Origin: Polyangium jinanense
GTDB lineage: Bacteria; Myxococcota; Polyangia; Polyangiales; Polyangiaceae
Length of the DNA stretch: 64,000 nucleotides
Assembly: GCF_028435365.1 (NCBI RefSeq)
Contig: NZ_JAGTJJ010000035.1
Coordinates: 61,308 to 125,307 of the forward strand
Direction: 5' to 3'
Numbering within the stretch: the stretch's first letter is position 1; each line of letters begins with the position of its first letter. Of the stretch, positions 1 through 11,727 are shown piece after piece. The notes under the pieces were generated by a model that did not search any database, was not told the origin of the DNA, and saw only the letters and a list, made by a program, of their open reading frames with translations. Made by a program: the position numbers and the translations under genes.

Positions 1-1
1 G

Positions 2-262
2 GCGACGATGGACGGAGATCCGGCGAGCGAGGCCGCGTTCGAGCTCCACGACGTGCCGTACGTCCAGTACTTCCACCAGAATTACGCCATTCACGGCGCG
101 TACTGGCACGACGAATTCGGCAAGGCGCGCAGCAATGGCTGTGTGAACGTCTCGCCCGCGGACGCGGCCTGGCTCTTCGAATTCACCGATCCGCCCGTCC
201 CGGCCGCGTGGCACGGCGCGATGACCCCCGCCGGCGGCACGCTCGTGTACGTCCACCCCTGA
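2..262 (+). CDS. L,D-transpeptidase (YkuD), C-terminal fragment
   Basis: This is the last 86 codons of a gene that starts before the window. The family makes 3-3 crosslinks in peptidoglycan or anchors proteins to it, outside the inner membrane. The YkuD signature is plain: a His-Gly in AIHGAYWHDEFG, followed about ten residues later by SNGCVNV, where the Cys is the catalytic nucleophile. The DAAWLFEF helix and a final short strand ending LVYVHP also fit the end of the domain. The N-terminal part, including any signal peptide, is not visible, so subfamily and localisation cannot be judged. The next gene follows on the same strand after about 120 bases. Confidence 0.85.
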   Translation, partial: ATMDGDPASEAAFELHDVPYVQYFHQNYAIHGAYWHDEFGKARSNGCVNVSPADAAWLFEFTDPPVPAAWHGAMTPAGGTLVYVHP

Positions 263-384
263 ACGGGCTCTCTCCCCGAGAGCACGATTTGTACCCGAGC
301 TTTCCTCTTGCTCCCTCCTTCCCGCATGGGTTAGATCTTCGAGATTTCGTGTCTCCTTTGATGTTCACGGAAAGGACGAAGGTC

Positions 385-3627
<3,243 letters not shown>

Positions 3628-3640
3628 TTCAGAGCAACTC

Positions 3641-3668
3641 GAGGGCGCCGATGTCCACCGGCGCCCTC
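3641..3668. terminator. Bidirectional hairpin between convergent genes
   Basis: Perfect 10-base arms (GAGGGCGCCG and its complement) enclose an 8-base loop, between the stop of the beta-propeller gene and the stop of the opposing VIT/VWA gene. There is no U-tract on either side, so its role as a terminator is inferred from position and stem strength. Confidence 0.5.
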
Positions 3669-3701
3669 ATGCACGTCCCCGCACCATCACGCCGCGATTC
3701 G

Positions 3702-6700
3702 TCAGGGCCCCGCCATTTCCAGCGTCGGCTTGGGCTTCTGGCCTGGCTTCGCCTTCCGCACGATCTCCAGGAGGTCGTGCTTCTGCTTGCCGTATTCGAG
3801 CGTGATGACCTTCTCGGTCGCCTTCTGCGCGCTCATGCCGAAGTCCTCGAACACGATCACCTGCACCTTCGTGCGCGTCGAGGCGCGGTTCCGGTCCGAC
3901 GCGAAGTAATGGGCCTGCATCTTGTACTTGCCGTCCGTCGCGTTTTTCAGGACGTACATCTCCGGGCCATAACCCTGCGTGACGTCCATCGTGAGCTGGC
4001 CGCCGAGCTGCGTCTGGCGATTGCCGAAGTAGCAGACGTCGCCGTTCGGCTCGGTCACGTGCAGGTCGATGTCGGTCGCGTCCGTGTTCCAGGTGATCAT
4101 CACGACGAGATCGGCGCTCTGGAGCTGGGTCTCGCGGGCCACCTGGGGCAGGCGGTTCTTGACGTACTCGGGCACGTGGGTTTTGAGGTCGCCGCGCGCC
4201 GCGCGCTGGAGCAAATCGAAGTATTCGAGCGCGAGGATCTTGCGGAACTCGCCGAACCGCGCTTCCCATCGCCCCGCGAGGCCCACCTCGAAATACGCCA
4301 TCGCGAGGTCCGTGCGGCCGAGCCGCGCGAGGGTCTGCGCCATGGCGCGGTAAGTCTGCGGCTCGTAGGGGCGCGCGACGGCGACGCGGCGGAAGAGGTG
4401 GAATGCGTCCGCGGGCAGGCCGAAGCTCATCGCCGTGACGCCGACGTCGCGCGCGAGCACGGCATCGCCTGGGTTTTCCTCGACGAGCGAGCTCAGCGCT
4501 TTGAGGGCGTCCGCGGGCCCGAGCGAGGCGCGCCGGCGCTCGGCCTCGGTCGTCATGCGATCGTAATCGAGCTTGTGCGCGGTGAGGTCGGCGAGCACGG
4601 GGGCGGGGATCGACTTCTTGTCGCGCGATTTCACGGCGAGCGGGGCCGCGTCGACGCGGAAGCTCTCCTCGGGCATCTGATTGAGCGCCTGGCGGAACGA
4701 AGGTGGTACGGTGAGGGCCACGCCGGGCGTCGTGGGCAAACCGTCGATCCAGCGCAGGAACGTGGCCTTGGGGTTGCCGAGTGCGGAGGCGGAGAGGGCC
4801 AGCGTGTCCTCGACGACGCGCGAGGCCGACGCCGATTTGATGGTCCGGGCGAAGTCCTCGGGCACGATGCCGAAGCGCTGATAATCGGCCTCGGACTCCA
4901 GCATGAGCAGCGACGAGGTCTTGCCGGGGACGCGGAAGTGGATCGAATACGCCTTCGCCATGGTCTCGGTGGCCGGGGCGAGCTCTTCGATCTGCGCGAC
5001 CGCGATCTGGCCATACCCACGAATCGCGAGCGGGGAGGGGATCGCCTGGCCGAGCGGGGCTTTTACGATTTGCGTGCCGCTGCCGGATTCGAGCGTGAGC
5101 TCGACGGCGGCGTCCTTGTCGGGCGTGCCGCGGCCGGCGACGCGGAGGGTTTGGCCGGGAAAGACGAAGCGAGGGCGGCCGGCGAAGAGGATATCGCTGC
5201 CGCCGGAGACACGCGCCGAGACCAGGCGGAATGGGCGGCTCTTGTGCGCGGTCGAGGCCTTCTGGACCTCGGCGTCGCCCGTGACGGAGAAGAGCGCGCC
5301 GCCGGTCTCGCGCGTAAGGAGCGTGAGCGCATCCACGTCCGTGCCCGCGAGGCCCGTCTGGTATGCGTAAACCGAGCGGACCGGGGTTTTCTGCAGGCGC
5401 TTCGTGATCATCTGCGCGTCGGGCTCGCCCCAGGTCGCGGCGCCGTCGCTGAGGAGGAAGACGTCGAACTGCGGGGCGCCGGGCGCGGTCGTGGCCCGGG
5501 CGAGCGCGGCGCCGAGATCGGTCGCGCCTTCGAGCGCGAGGCCCTCGGCGAAGGTCTTGAGCTCGCGGCGCGAGGCGGCGTCGTTCGTGACGAAGCGCGG
5601 CTTCCAGAACGTCTGCTCGATGTTGAAGAAGAGGACGTTGTAATGCTTGATCGTGTCCTCGTTGTTCGCGAGGATCGCGTCGAGGAGCTTGAGCCAGACG
5701 TTGAAGCGATCGGGGTTCGACGAGAGCGAGGTGTCGACGAGGAAGAGCACGTTCTCCTCGCCCTTCGCCGCCGACGACGCGGGAAACTGCGGCGCGATGT
5801 CGGCCGCGAAATAAGGCCCTGTCGCGGCGTCCGTCGCGACGACGTGCGCGGCGCCCGGCTTCTTGATGCGGACCGTGACGGTTTTTCCGGACGGATCGTC
5901 GAACCGATAGAAACGTTTGTCCGGGCCGGAGAAGGCCGGCACGGCCGGCGTGACGTCCACGGACGCGCCTTGCGGCGCCGCGACGGCGAAATCGATCGCC
6001 TTGCTGCCGACGTTCTCCGGCAGATCGAAGCTGTATTCGAGGTCCTCGCCGATCCGCGTGAGCGGCACGTCGTAGCCGAGCACGATGCGGTGGGATTTGC
6101 CCCCGACGAGCGGGAAGACGCGGGTATTGAAAACATTCGGCCCGGCCCATTCGAGCAGCGCCGGATCCACGTTGCGGCGCACGGTCTGCGTGTAGGCGAG
6201 CGCGGCCTTTTCTTTCGGCACCATGCGCGCCTCCTTCACGCCCTGCCACGCGGATTGGCGCGCGCTCCGGATCTCGGCCGGCTCGCCGCCCATGCCGCGG
6301 GCTCGTTCCGCCGGGAAAAACGCCGGCACGGCGTCGCCCGCGATGGCCATCGCGTCCTGCCCGAACGCAAAATAATACGGCGACGCGCCCACGGGCAGGC
6401 GCATCTTGAGCGTGCCTTCGTACGTCTCCGGGCGGTTGTTCTTCACGACGATGTCGAGCACGACGCGGGCCATGAAGCCGTCGATCGCGACCTTGGCCTG
6501 CACGCTGCGCACGGGCAGCGCCTCGCGATCGCCGATCTCCACGCGCACCGCGTGGGCCCCGCTCTGCGCGCGCTTCCACGTCGTCGCCTCGTCCGATCCC
6601 GCGACGGACTTGGGCTTCGCCGCGGCCGCCCCTTTCTCTTCGGCCTTGGCCTCGACCGCGGAGCGCGGCGCTCCCCCTCCCACAGAGGCCGGCGCTCGCG

Positions 6701-6992
6701 GCGGCGCGGAGGTGGGCGCGGGCATCGACGCCGCGGCGCCAGGCGCCATCGGGGCGGGCGCGGCCGGCGGCGGAGGCGGCTCCGCGGGTTTTGCATCGTC
6801 GGCGTCGTATCGAGAGTCCGGCGCCGACTCCGTCTCCATTGATTCGACGGCCGCGGGAGCGGCCTCCCCGGCGGGCGCTTGCGCTTCCGCCATCGAAGGA
6901 GGAGCCGAGCTGCCGCCGCAGCCGCCCACGCTCGAGGAGAGCGTCACGAACAGCACGAGGAGGACCAAGAACGCGCGCGCACGTGAGGTCAT
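3702..6992 (-). CDS. VIT/VWA domain lipoprotein with DUF2135 tail
   Basis: The product has 1096 residues. The start at 6992 gives a basic N-terminus, a hydrophobic stretch and a lipobox-like VGGC with Cys25; the open frame continues upstream but without a signal sequence. A Pro/Ala-rich linker runs to about residue 140. A VIT domain follows (about 145-280). A von Willebrand A domain (about 410-600) carries the metal-ion adhesion motif DTSLS near residue 419. A helical TPR-like part lies around 800-950. The final 130 residues, with TWNTDATDIDLHV, match the YfaP-type DUF2135. Such proteins are usually envelope adhesion or scaffolding proteins; the ligand is unknown. The 109-base gap to the next gene start is divergent. 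Confidence 0.85.
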   Translation of the reverse strand: MTSRARAFLVLLVLFVTLSSSVGGCGGSSAPPSMAEAQAPAGEAAPAAVESMETESAPDSRYDADDAKPAEPPPPPAAPAPMAPGAAASMPAPTSAPPRAPASVGGGAPRSAVEAKAEEKGAAAAKPKSVAGSDEATTWKRAQSGAHAVRVEIGDREALPVRSVQAKVAIDGFMARVVLDIVVKNNRPETYEGTLKMRLPVGASPYYFAFGQDAMAIAGDAVPAFFPAERARGMGGEPAEIRSARQSAWQGVKEARMVPKEKAALAYTQTVRRNVDPALLEWAGPNVFNTRVFPLVGGKSHRIVLGYDVPLTRIGEDLEYSFDLPENVGSKAIDFAVAAPQGASVDVTPAVPAFSGPDKRFYRFDDPSGKTVTVRIKKPGAAHVVATDAATGPYFAADIAPQFPASSAAKGEENVLFLVDTSLSSNPDRFNVWLKLLDAILANNEDTIKHYNVLFFNIEQTFWKPRFVTNDAASRRELKTFAEGLALEGATDLGAALARATTAPGAPQFDVFLLSDGAATWGEPDAQMITKRLQKTPVRSVYAYQTGLAGTDVDALTLLTRETGGALFSVTGDAEVQKASTAHKSRPFRLVSARVSGGSDILFAGRPRFVFPGQTLRVAGRGTPDKDAAVELTLESGSGTQIVKAPLGQAIPSPLAIRGYGQIAVAQIEELAPATETMAKAYSIHFRVPGKTSSLLMLESEADYQRFGIVPEDFARTIKSASASRVVEDTLALSASALGNPKATFLRWIDGLPTTPGVALTVPPSFRQALNQMPEESFRVDAAPLAVKSRDKKSIPAPVLADLTAHKLDYDRMTTEAERRRASLGPADALKALSSLVEENPGDAVLARDVGVTAMSFGLPADAFHLFRRVAVARPYEPQTYRAMAQTLARLGRTDLAMAYFEVGLAGRWEARFGEFRKILALEYFDLLQRAARGDLKTHVPEYVKNRLPQVARETQLQSADLVVMITWNTDATDIDLHVTEPNGDVCYFGNRQTQLGGQLTMDVTQGYGPEMYVLKNATDGKYKMQAHYFASDRNRASTRTKVQVIVFEDFGMSAQKATEKVITLEYGKQKHDLLEIVRKAKPGQKPKPTLEMAGP

Positions 6993-7101
6993 GGCCCGAG
7001 CATAACGGAGTTCGTTGTCGGGACTTACAGGAAGATCGACCGATCGCGGCGCACGTGGCATATCCTCGCGGCATGACTTGGTTTTGCGTTTCGGAGGGAA
7101 C

Positions 7102-7926
7102 ATGAAGCTCGCGAGCATCGCGAAGGAGACCCTCGACATCGTGTCCCGCGGCGAATACGAGAGCGCCGGGGGCCAGCGCGTCCACATCGGCCGTCTCGTC
7201 GAGGCGGCCGCGGCGGGGACCGTGCTCTACAAACCGGGCGATCTCGTGCACGCCGAGCCTCGCGAGCGGCGCCCCGGATCGATCCGCATCGAGGTGACGG
7301 ACGAGACGACCGCGGCCGCGGGGCGAAGGCTCTGCCGCGAGGGCGAGGCGCGCGTCGCCGCGCTGAATTTCGCCTCCGCGAAGAACCCGGGCGGCGGTTT
7401 TTTGGGCGGCGCAAAGGCCCAGGAGGAAGACCTCGCGCGGTGTTCGGCGCTTTATACCTGCCTCGTCCGGCAGCCGAAGTATTACGAGGCAAACCGGGCG
7501 ACGGCGTCGATGATCTACACCGATCACCTGATCTACTCGCCCGACGTGCCGTTTTTCCGGGACGACCGGCTCGCGCTCCTCGACGAGCCGTTCACGTTGT
7601 CGATCGTGACGGCGCCGGCTCCGAACGCGGGCGAGGCGCTTCGCCGCGACAAGAAGGCGGGCCCCGCGATCCACGAGGCCCTCGAGCGGCGCGCGGCGTA
7701 CGTGCTCGCGGCCATGGCGCTTCACGGTCATCGCACGCTCGTGCTCGGGGCGTGGGGCTGCGGCGTGTTCCGCAACGACCCGCGCGAGGTCGCGGACGTG
7801 CTCGCGCGCTGGCTTGCGCATCCGCGCTTCACAGGCGCCTTCGATCGTGTGGTCTTCGGGATCTACGATCGCAGCGCGGCGCGCGCGACGCTGCGCGCGT
7901 TCGAGGAGCGGATGGCGAACCTGTGA
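7102..7926 (+). CDS. PARG-like macrodomain protein (TIGR02452 family)
   Basis: The 274-residue protein starts at an ATG preceded by TCGGAGGGAAC, an excellent ribosome binding site. Residues 90-110 read NFASAKNPGGGFLGGAKAQE and then E. This contains the poly(ADP-ribose) glycohydrolase signature GGG-X7-QEE (GGG at 97-99, QEE at 107-109) and the NxxNPGGG loop of TIGR02452 (DUF2263). The family is related to bacterial PARG enzymes that hydrolyse ADP-ribose chains; the second Glu of QEE is the expected catalytic residue. It lies divergent from the VIT/VWA gene and 50 bases before the MopE-like gene. The cellular target of ADP-ribose removal cannot be inferred from context. Confidence 0.85.
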   Translation: MKLASIAKETLDIVSRGEYESAGGQRVHIGRLVEAAAAGTVLYKPGDLVHAEPRERRPGSIRIEVTDETTAAAGRRLCREGEARVAALNFASAKNPGGGFLGGAKAQEEDLARCSALYTCLVRQPKYYEANRATASMIYTDHLIYSPDVPFFRDDRLALLDEPFTLSIVTAPAPNAGEALRRDKKAGPAIHEALERRAAYVLAAMALHGHRTLVLGAWGCGVFRNDPREVADVLARWLAHPRFTGAFDRVVFGIYDRSAARATLRAFEERMANL

Positions 7927-7976
7927 TCGGCCTCTTGTGCCGCGGCGCGCTTCCCGGCACGATCGCTCGGACGCCC

Positions 7977-10286
7977 ATGGCTTCGATCTTTCGCCCTCGT
8001 CGCTCTGCTCGGTTCGCGCTCCTCGCCGTGGCGCTCGGGCTCGCCTCGTTTGCCCTGCCTGCGCCGGCGGATGCCCAGACGTTCCCCGCGGATGCTGCGT
8101 GGAAACCGCTCGTCCGGGGGGGCGCGCGGGTTGCGGATCCACCGGGGGATGCGGCATCTGGGCAGGACGTCGTCAGCGATCCCGCGCAGGGCGGCGCCGC
8201 GGCCTACTTCGCGGCCGACGCCAATTTCCTCTACCTCCGGCTGCGGATCAACGACGCGGTGCTCCAGGCGTCGCCCGCGGATTTCAAGGCGTTCGGCTGG
8301 GTTTGTCTCATCGATACCGACGGCGACCTCGCGAGCCACGAGCTCTCCATCGGGGTCCTCGGGAGCTCGGACGTCGTCGAGCTCCGGCGAAACACGAGTC
8401 CGCAGAACGACGGATCGCCTGCGGACATCTCGGAGCTACTCTTGAAGAGTTACCCGGCGTCGACGCACGCGCGCGCTGTCGCGGCTCCCTCGATGATGAG
8501 CGGAGACGCTGACTTCTTCATCGACTGGGCCGTCGCGCGCGTGGATCTCGGCATCACCAACCAGACGCCGTTCCGGCTCGCGTGCGGCTCGTCGAGCGAC
8601 GCGCAGAGCCTCACGGGTGATCTGATCTCGGACAAGGGCGCCACCACGCTTGCCGGGCTCGTGGCCGATCCGATCGCCCTTTATGGCGCGACCTGCCTTT
8701 ACGACTGCATCGACACTGGAGCGCCCTGCACCATGGGTGTCGGGGCCTGCCTCGAGACGGGCTCGATCCTGTGCGACGGGCTCACGAGGTCCTGCGACGC
8801 GTTCCCCGGCGAGCCCGGCACGGAGACCTGCAACGGGATCGACGACGATTGCAACGGCGTGATGGACGATGGTTTTGATCTCGGCGCGGATTGCGACGTG
8901 GGCATCGGCGCGTGCGCGGCGTCGGGCGTCATCGTGTGCACCAGCGACGAGCTATCGAGCGTGTGCAGCGCCACGCCCGGCGCTCCCGAGGTGGAGACGT
9001 GCAACGAGATCGACGATGATTGCGACGGCGCTGTGGACGAAGATTTCGGGCTCGGCGTGCCTTGCGACGTGGGACTCGGCGCGTGCGCGGCGTCGGGCGT
9101 CATCGTGTGCACCGCCGACGAGCTCTCGAGCGAGTGCAGCGCCACGCCCGGCGACCCCGCGGCGGAGATGTGCAATGGCATCGACGACGATTGTGACGGC
9201 GTCGTGGACGACGGGCTCGACCTCGGGGAGATGTGCACGGTGGGCGTGGGCGCGTGCCTCGCGATGGGTGAGATCGTCTGCGACGCGCTTTTCGCTACGA
9301 CGTGCAACGCGATGCCGGGTTTGCCCTCGAACGAGACATGCAACGGCGTGGACGACGACTGCAATGGCGTGACCGACGAGGGCTGCGCGGACACGGACGG
9401 CGATGGCTTGAGCGACGCGGAGGAGGGCATGCTCGGCACGGATCCGGCCGACGCCGACACGGACGACGACGGCGTGCCCGACGGCGCCGAGCCGTCGAAG
9501 GACGCGGATTCGGATGGCGACGGGCTCATCAACGCGCTCGATCCGGACAGCGACGATGATGGTTTGCCGGACGGCACCGAGATGGGCTATGGCTGCGACG
9601 ATCCCGCGACGGACCCCGCGCCATTGAGCTGCGAGCCCGACGGCGATCTCGGCGCCACAAAGACGGATCCGACGAAGGCCGACACCGACGGCGGCGGCAA
9701 ACCGGACGGGCTCGAAGATGCGGATCACGACGGCGTCGTCGATGCGGGCGAGACGAATCCGAACGATCCGGCGGACGACGCGTTCACCTGCTTCACGGAC
9801 GTCGATTGCGGCAATCCCGTGAGCGGCTCCGTTTGCGAGGCGGGCATGTGCGTGCCCGGTTGCCGCGGCGTGGGGGGCAATGGTTGTCCTTACGGCGAAG
9901 TGTGCTCGTCCGTGGACGCCTCGCGTGGCGTTTGCGAGCCCGGGCCGAACGAGTGCGCGAAGGACGCCGATTGCGGCGCCGCCGACAGCGGGCGCGTTTG
10001 CGACATCCCGGCGCGCGTCTGCCAGGCGGGCTGCCGCGGCGCGGCGGGCAACGGTTGTCCCGCGGGATCGTTCTGCACCTCCGAGACCTCGCAACTCGGC
10101 GTCTGCGAGCCCGTGCCCACCGTGGGTTTCGAGGGCAACGGCGTGTTCTGCGACGCCGCGGGTGCCGGGCGGGGACGCAGGATGAGCGGCGGCGTGCCGT
10201 TCGTGCTGGTGCTCGGGCTCTCTGCGTTCGTCGCGAGGCGCTGCTCCCGGGAAAAACGGAGCACGCGCGGCAAGATCCGGGGGTGA
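7977..10286 (+). CDS. MopE-like Cys/Asp-repeat surface protein
   Basis: The protein has 769 residues. A basic N-terminus, hydrophobic core and APADA end form a Sec signal peptide. Residues of about 36-240 form an unassigned beta-rich domain. Four units of 55-57 residues follow, each ending in CNGIDDDCNG or a close variant, as in MopE-type metal-binding proteins. Then come DTDGDGLSD / DSDDDGLPDG calcium-binding repeats of thrombospondin type 3 style. Two Cys-rich units (CGNPVSGSVC, CGAADSGRVC) precede a C-terminal segment with a Cys, a hydrophobic span (FVLVLGLSAFVA) and a basic end. That tail resembles MYXO-CTERM sorting signals. A cell-surface location is likely; the ligand is unknown. Confidence 0.85.
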   Translation: MASIFRPRRSARFALLAVALGLASFALPAPADAQTFPADAAWKPLVRGGARVADPPGDAASGQDVVSDPAQGGAAAYFAADANFLYLRLRINDAVLQASPADFKAFGWVCLIDTDGDLASHELSIGVLGSSDVVELRRNTSPQNDGSPADISELLLKSYPASTHARAVAAPSMMSGDADFFIDWAVARVDLGITNQTPFRLACGSSSDAQSLTGDLISDKGATTLAGLVADPIALYGATCLYDCIDTGAPCTMGVGACLETGSILCDGLTRSCDAFPGEPGTETCNGIDDDCNGVMDDGFDLGADCDVGIGACAASGVIVCTSDELSSVCSATPGAPEVETCNEIDDDCDGAVDEDFGLGVPCDVGLGACAASGVIVCTADELSSECSATPGDPAAEMCNGIDDDCDGVVDDGLDLGEMCTVGVGACLAMGEIVCDALFATTCNAMPGLPSNETCNGVDDDCNGVTDEGCADTDGDGLSDAEEGMLGTDPADADTDDDGVPDGAEPSKDADSDGDGLINALDPDSDDDGLPDGTEMGYGCDDPATDPAPLSCEPDGDLGATKTDPTKADTDGGGKPDGLEDADHDGVVDAGETNPNDPADDAFTCFTDVDCGNPVSGSVCEAGMCVPGCRGVGGNGCPYGEVCSSVDASRGVCEPGPNECAKDADCGAADSGRVCDIPARVCQAGCRGAAGNGCPAGSFCTSETSQLGVCEPVPTVGFEGNGVFCDAAGAGRGRRMSGGVPFVLVLGLSAFVARRCSREKRSTRGKIRG
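8727..9386 (+). repeat. Four in-frame repeats of 165-171 bases
   Basis: The units start at 8727, 8892, 9063 and 9234, each at the Cys codon of a C-x-V/M-G-x-GAC motif, and each codes for one MopE-like module. Units two and three are nearly identical in DNA over their first 65 bases, which suggests recent duplication or conversion. Confidence 0.7.
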
Positions 10287-10329
10287 CCCCAGCGCCGGGC
10301 TTTGATAGCCTCGGTCGAACGGTCTTCGC

Positions 10330-11727
10330 ATGCTCTTCACCCTCCGCGCCACGGGTCCGCACGCGTCGGGGCTCGGGTTCCTGCTGCACAAGCACCCCGA
10401 CAAACTCCAGACGTTCCCCCTCGCGTTCGGCCGCGCGCACGTCTTCTATCCCGAAGCCTCGACCGAGGCCGTGACGGCCGCGTTGCTCGTCGACCTCGAT
10501 CCGGTCGCCCTCGTGCGGGGTCGGCCCGGATCCTCCGAGGGCGGGCCCGTGGATCAGTACGTGAACGACAGGCCGTACGCCGCGTCGTCGTTCCTCAGCG
10601 TCGCCATCGCGCAGGTGCTCGGCTCGGCGCTCGCGGGTCGCTGCAAGGATCGGCCGGAGCTCGCGCAGACGTCGATCCCGCTCGAAGCGACGCTCTCCGC
10701 GGTGCCGTGCCGCGGCGGCGCGACGCTGCTCCGCGCGCTGTTCGAGCCGCTCGGATACGAGGTCACCGCGACCCGTTTGCCGCTCGATGAACGTTTCCCC
10801 GCGTGGGGCGAGGGCGCGCACCACGACGTCCGCCTGCGCAAGGCGTGCCCGCTCTCGGAGCTGCTCTCGCACGTGTACGTGCTCGTGCCCGTACTCGACG
10901 ACGACAAGCATTACTGGGTCGGCGACGACGAGGTGGAGAAGCTCGTCTACCACGGCGAGGGGTGGCTCGCGACGCACCCCGAAAAAGAGCTCATCGCGCG
11001 GCGGTACCTGAAGCACAGGGGTCGCCTCGCGCGCGCGGCGCTCGATCGGCTCGTCTCGGGCGAGGCCAAGGATCCCGACGCGGAGGCCGAGGCGCACGCC
11101 GAGGAGGAGGCGGCGATCGAGGCGCCCGTGCGCCTCGACGAGGCCCGGATCGAGGCCGTGGCGCGGGCGCTCTCGGACGAAGGCGCGACGTCGGTGGTCG
11201 ATCTCGGCTGCGGGGAAGGCAAGCTCCTCGCGAAGCTCTTGCGAAACCGAGCGATCACGCGGCTCGTGGGGGTCGACGTCTCGCAACGCGCGCTCGACGT
11301 GGCCTCGGAGCGGCTGAAGCTCGATCGGCACGGCGGCCGAAAATCCGAGCGGATCGAGCTCCTGCACGGATCGCTCCTCTACCGCGACGCGCGCCTCTCG
11401 GACTTCGACGCGGCCGCGCTCGTGGAGGTCATCGAGCACCTCGAGCTCTCACGCCTCGGCGCGCTCGAGCGCTCGGTCTTCGAGCACGCCCGCCCCCGCG
11501 TCGTCGTCGTGACCACGCCGAACGCCGAATACAACGTCGTCTTCTCCTCGCTCCCCGCGGGCCACATGCGCCACAAGGATCACCGATTCGAATGGACGCG
11601 CGCCGAATTCGAGGCGTGGGCGCGCGGCGTCGCGGAGCGAAATGGCTATGCCGTCCGGTTCGCGCCGATCGGACCTGTCGATGAAACCCTGGGATCTCCC
11701 ACGCAAATGGCGGTGTTCTCCCGATGA
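10330..11727 (+). CDS. hen1: 3'-terminal RNA ribose 2'-O-methyltransferase Hen1
   Basis: The 465-residue protein matches bacterial Hen1, which methylates the 2'-OH at the 3' end of RNA during repair by the Pnkp-Hen1 complex. Residues 1-240 are the Hen1 N-terminal domain (starts MLFTLRATGPHASGLGFLLH), which in known systems contacts and activates the Pnkp ligase. The SAM-binding motif VVDLGCGEGKLL lies near residue 293. The metal-site motif VEVIEHLE and the downstream TTPNAEYN and MRHKDHRFEW blocks are all present, so the enzyme looks intact. The stop overlaps the start of pnkp by four bases (ATGA), which implies translational coupling. Confidence 0.95.
   Translation: MLFTLRATGPHASGLGFLLHKHPDKLQTFPLAFGRAHVFYPEASTEAVTAALLVDLDPVALVRGRPGSSEGGPVDQYVNDRPYAASSFLSVAIAQVLGSALAGRCKDRPELAQTSIPLEATLSAVPCRGGATLLRALFEPLGYEVTATRLPLDERFPAWGEGAHHDVRLRKACPLSELLSHVYVLVPVLDDDKHYWVGDDEVEKLVYHGEGWLATHPEKELIARRYLKHRGRLARAALDRLVSGEAKDPDAEAEAHAEEEAAIEAPVRLDEARIEAVARALSDEGATSVVDLGCGEGKLLAKLLRNRAITRLVGVDVSQRALDVASERLKLDRHGGRKSERIELLHGSLLYRDARLSDFDAAALVEVIEHLELSRLGALERSVFEHARPRVVVVTTPNAEYNVVFSSLPAGHMRHKDHRFEWTRAEFEAWARGVAERNGYAVRFAPIGPVDETLGSPTQMAVFSR

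Noticed and set aside
3667..8157. A 1496-codon open frame on the minus strand
   Set aside because: It is Arg/Pro/Ala-rich with no domain and overlaps real genes in other frames on both strands; a high-GC shadow.
8727..9386. Regularly spaced repeats, considered as a CRISPR-like array
   Set aside because: The units are 165-171 bases, in frame, and code for MopE-like modules.
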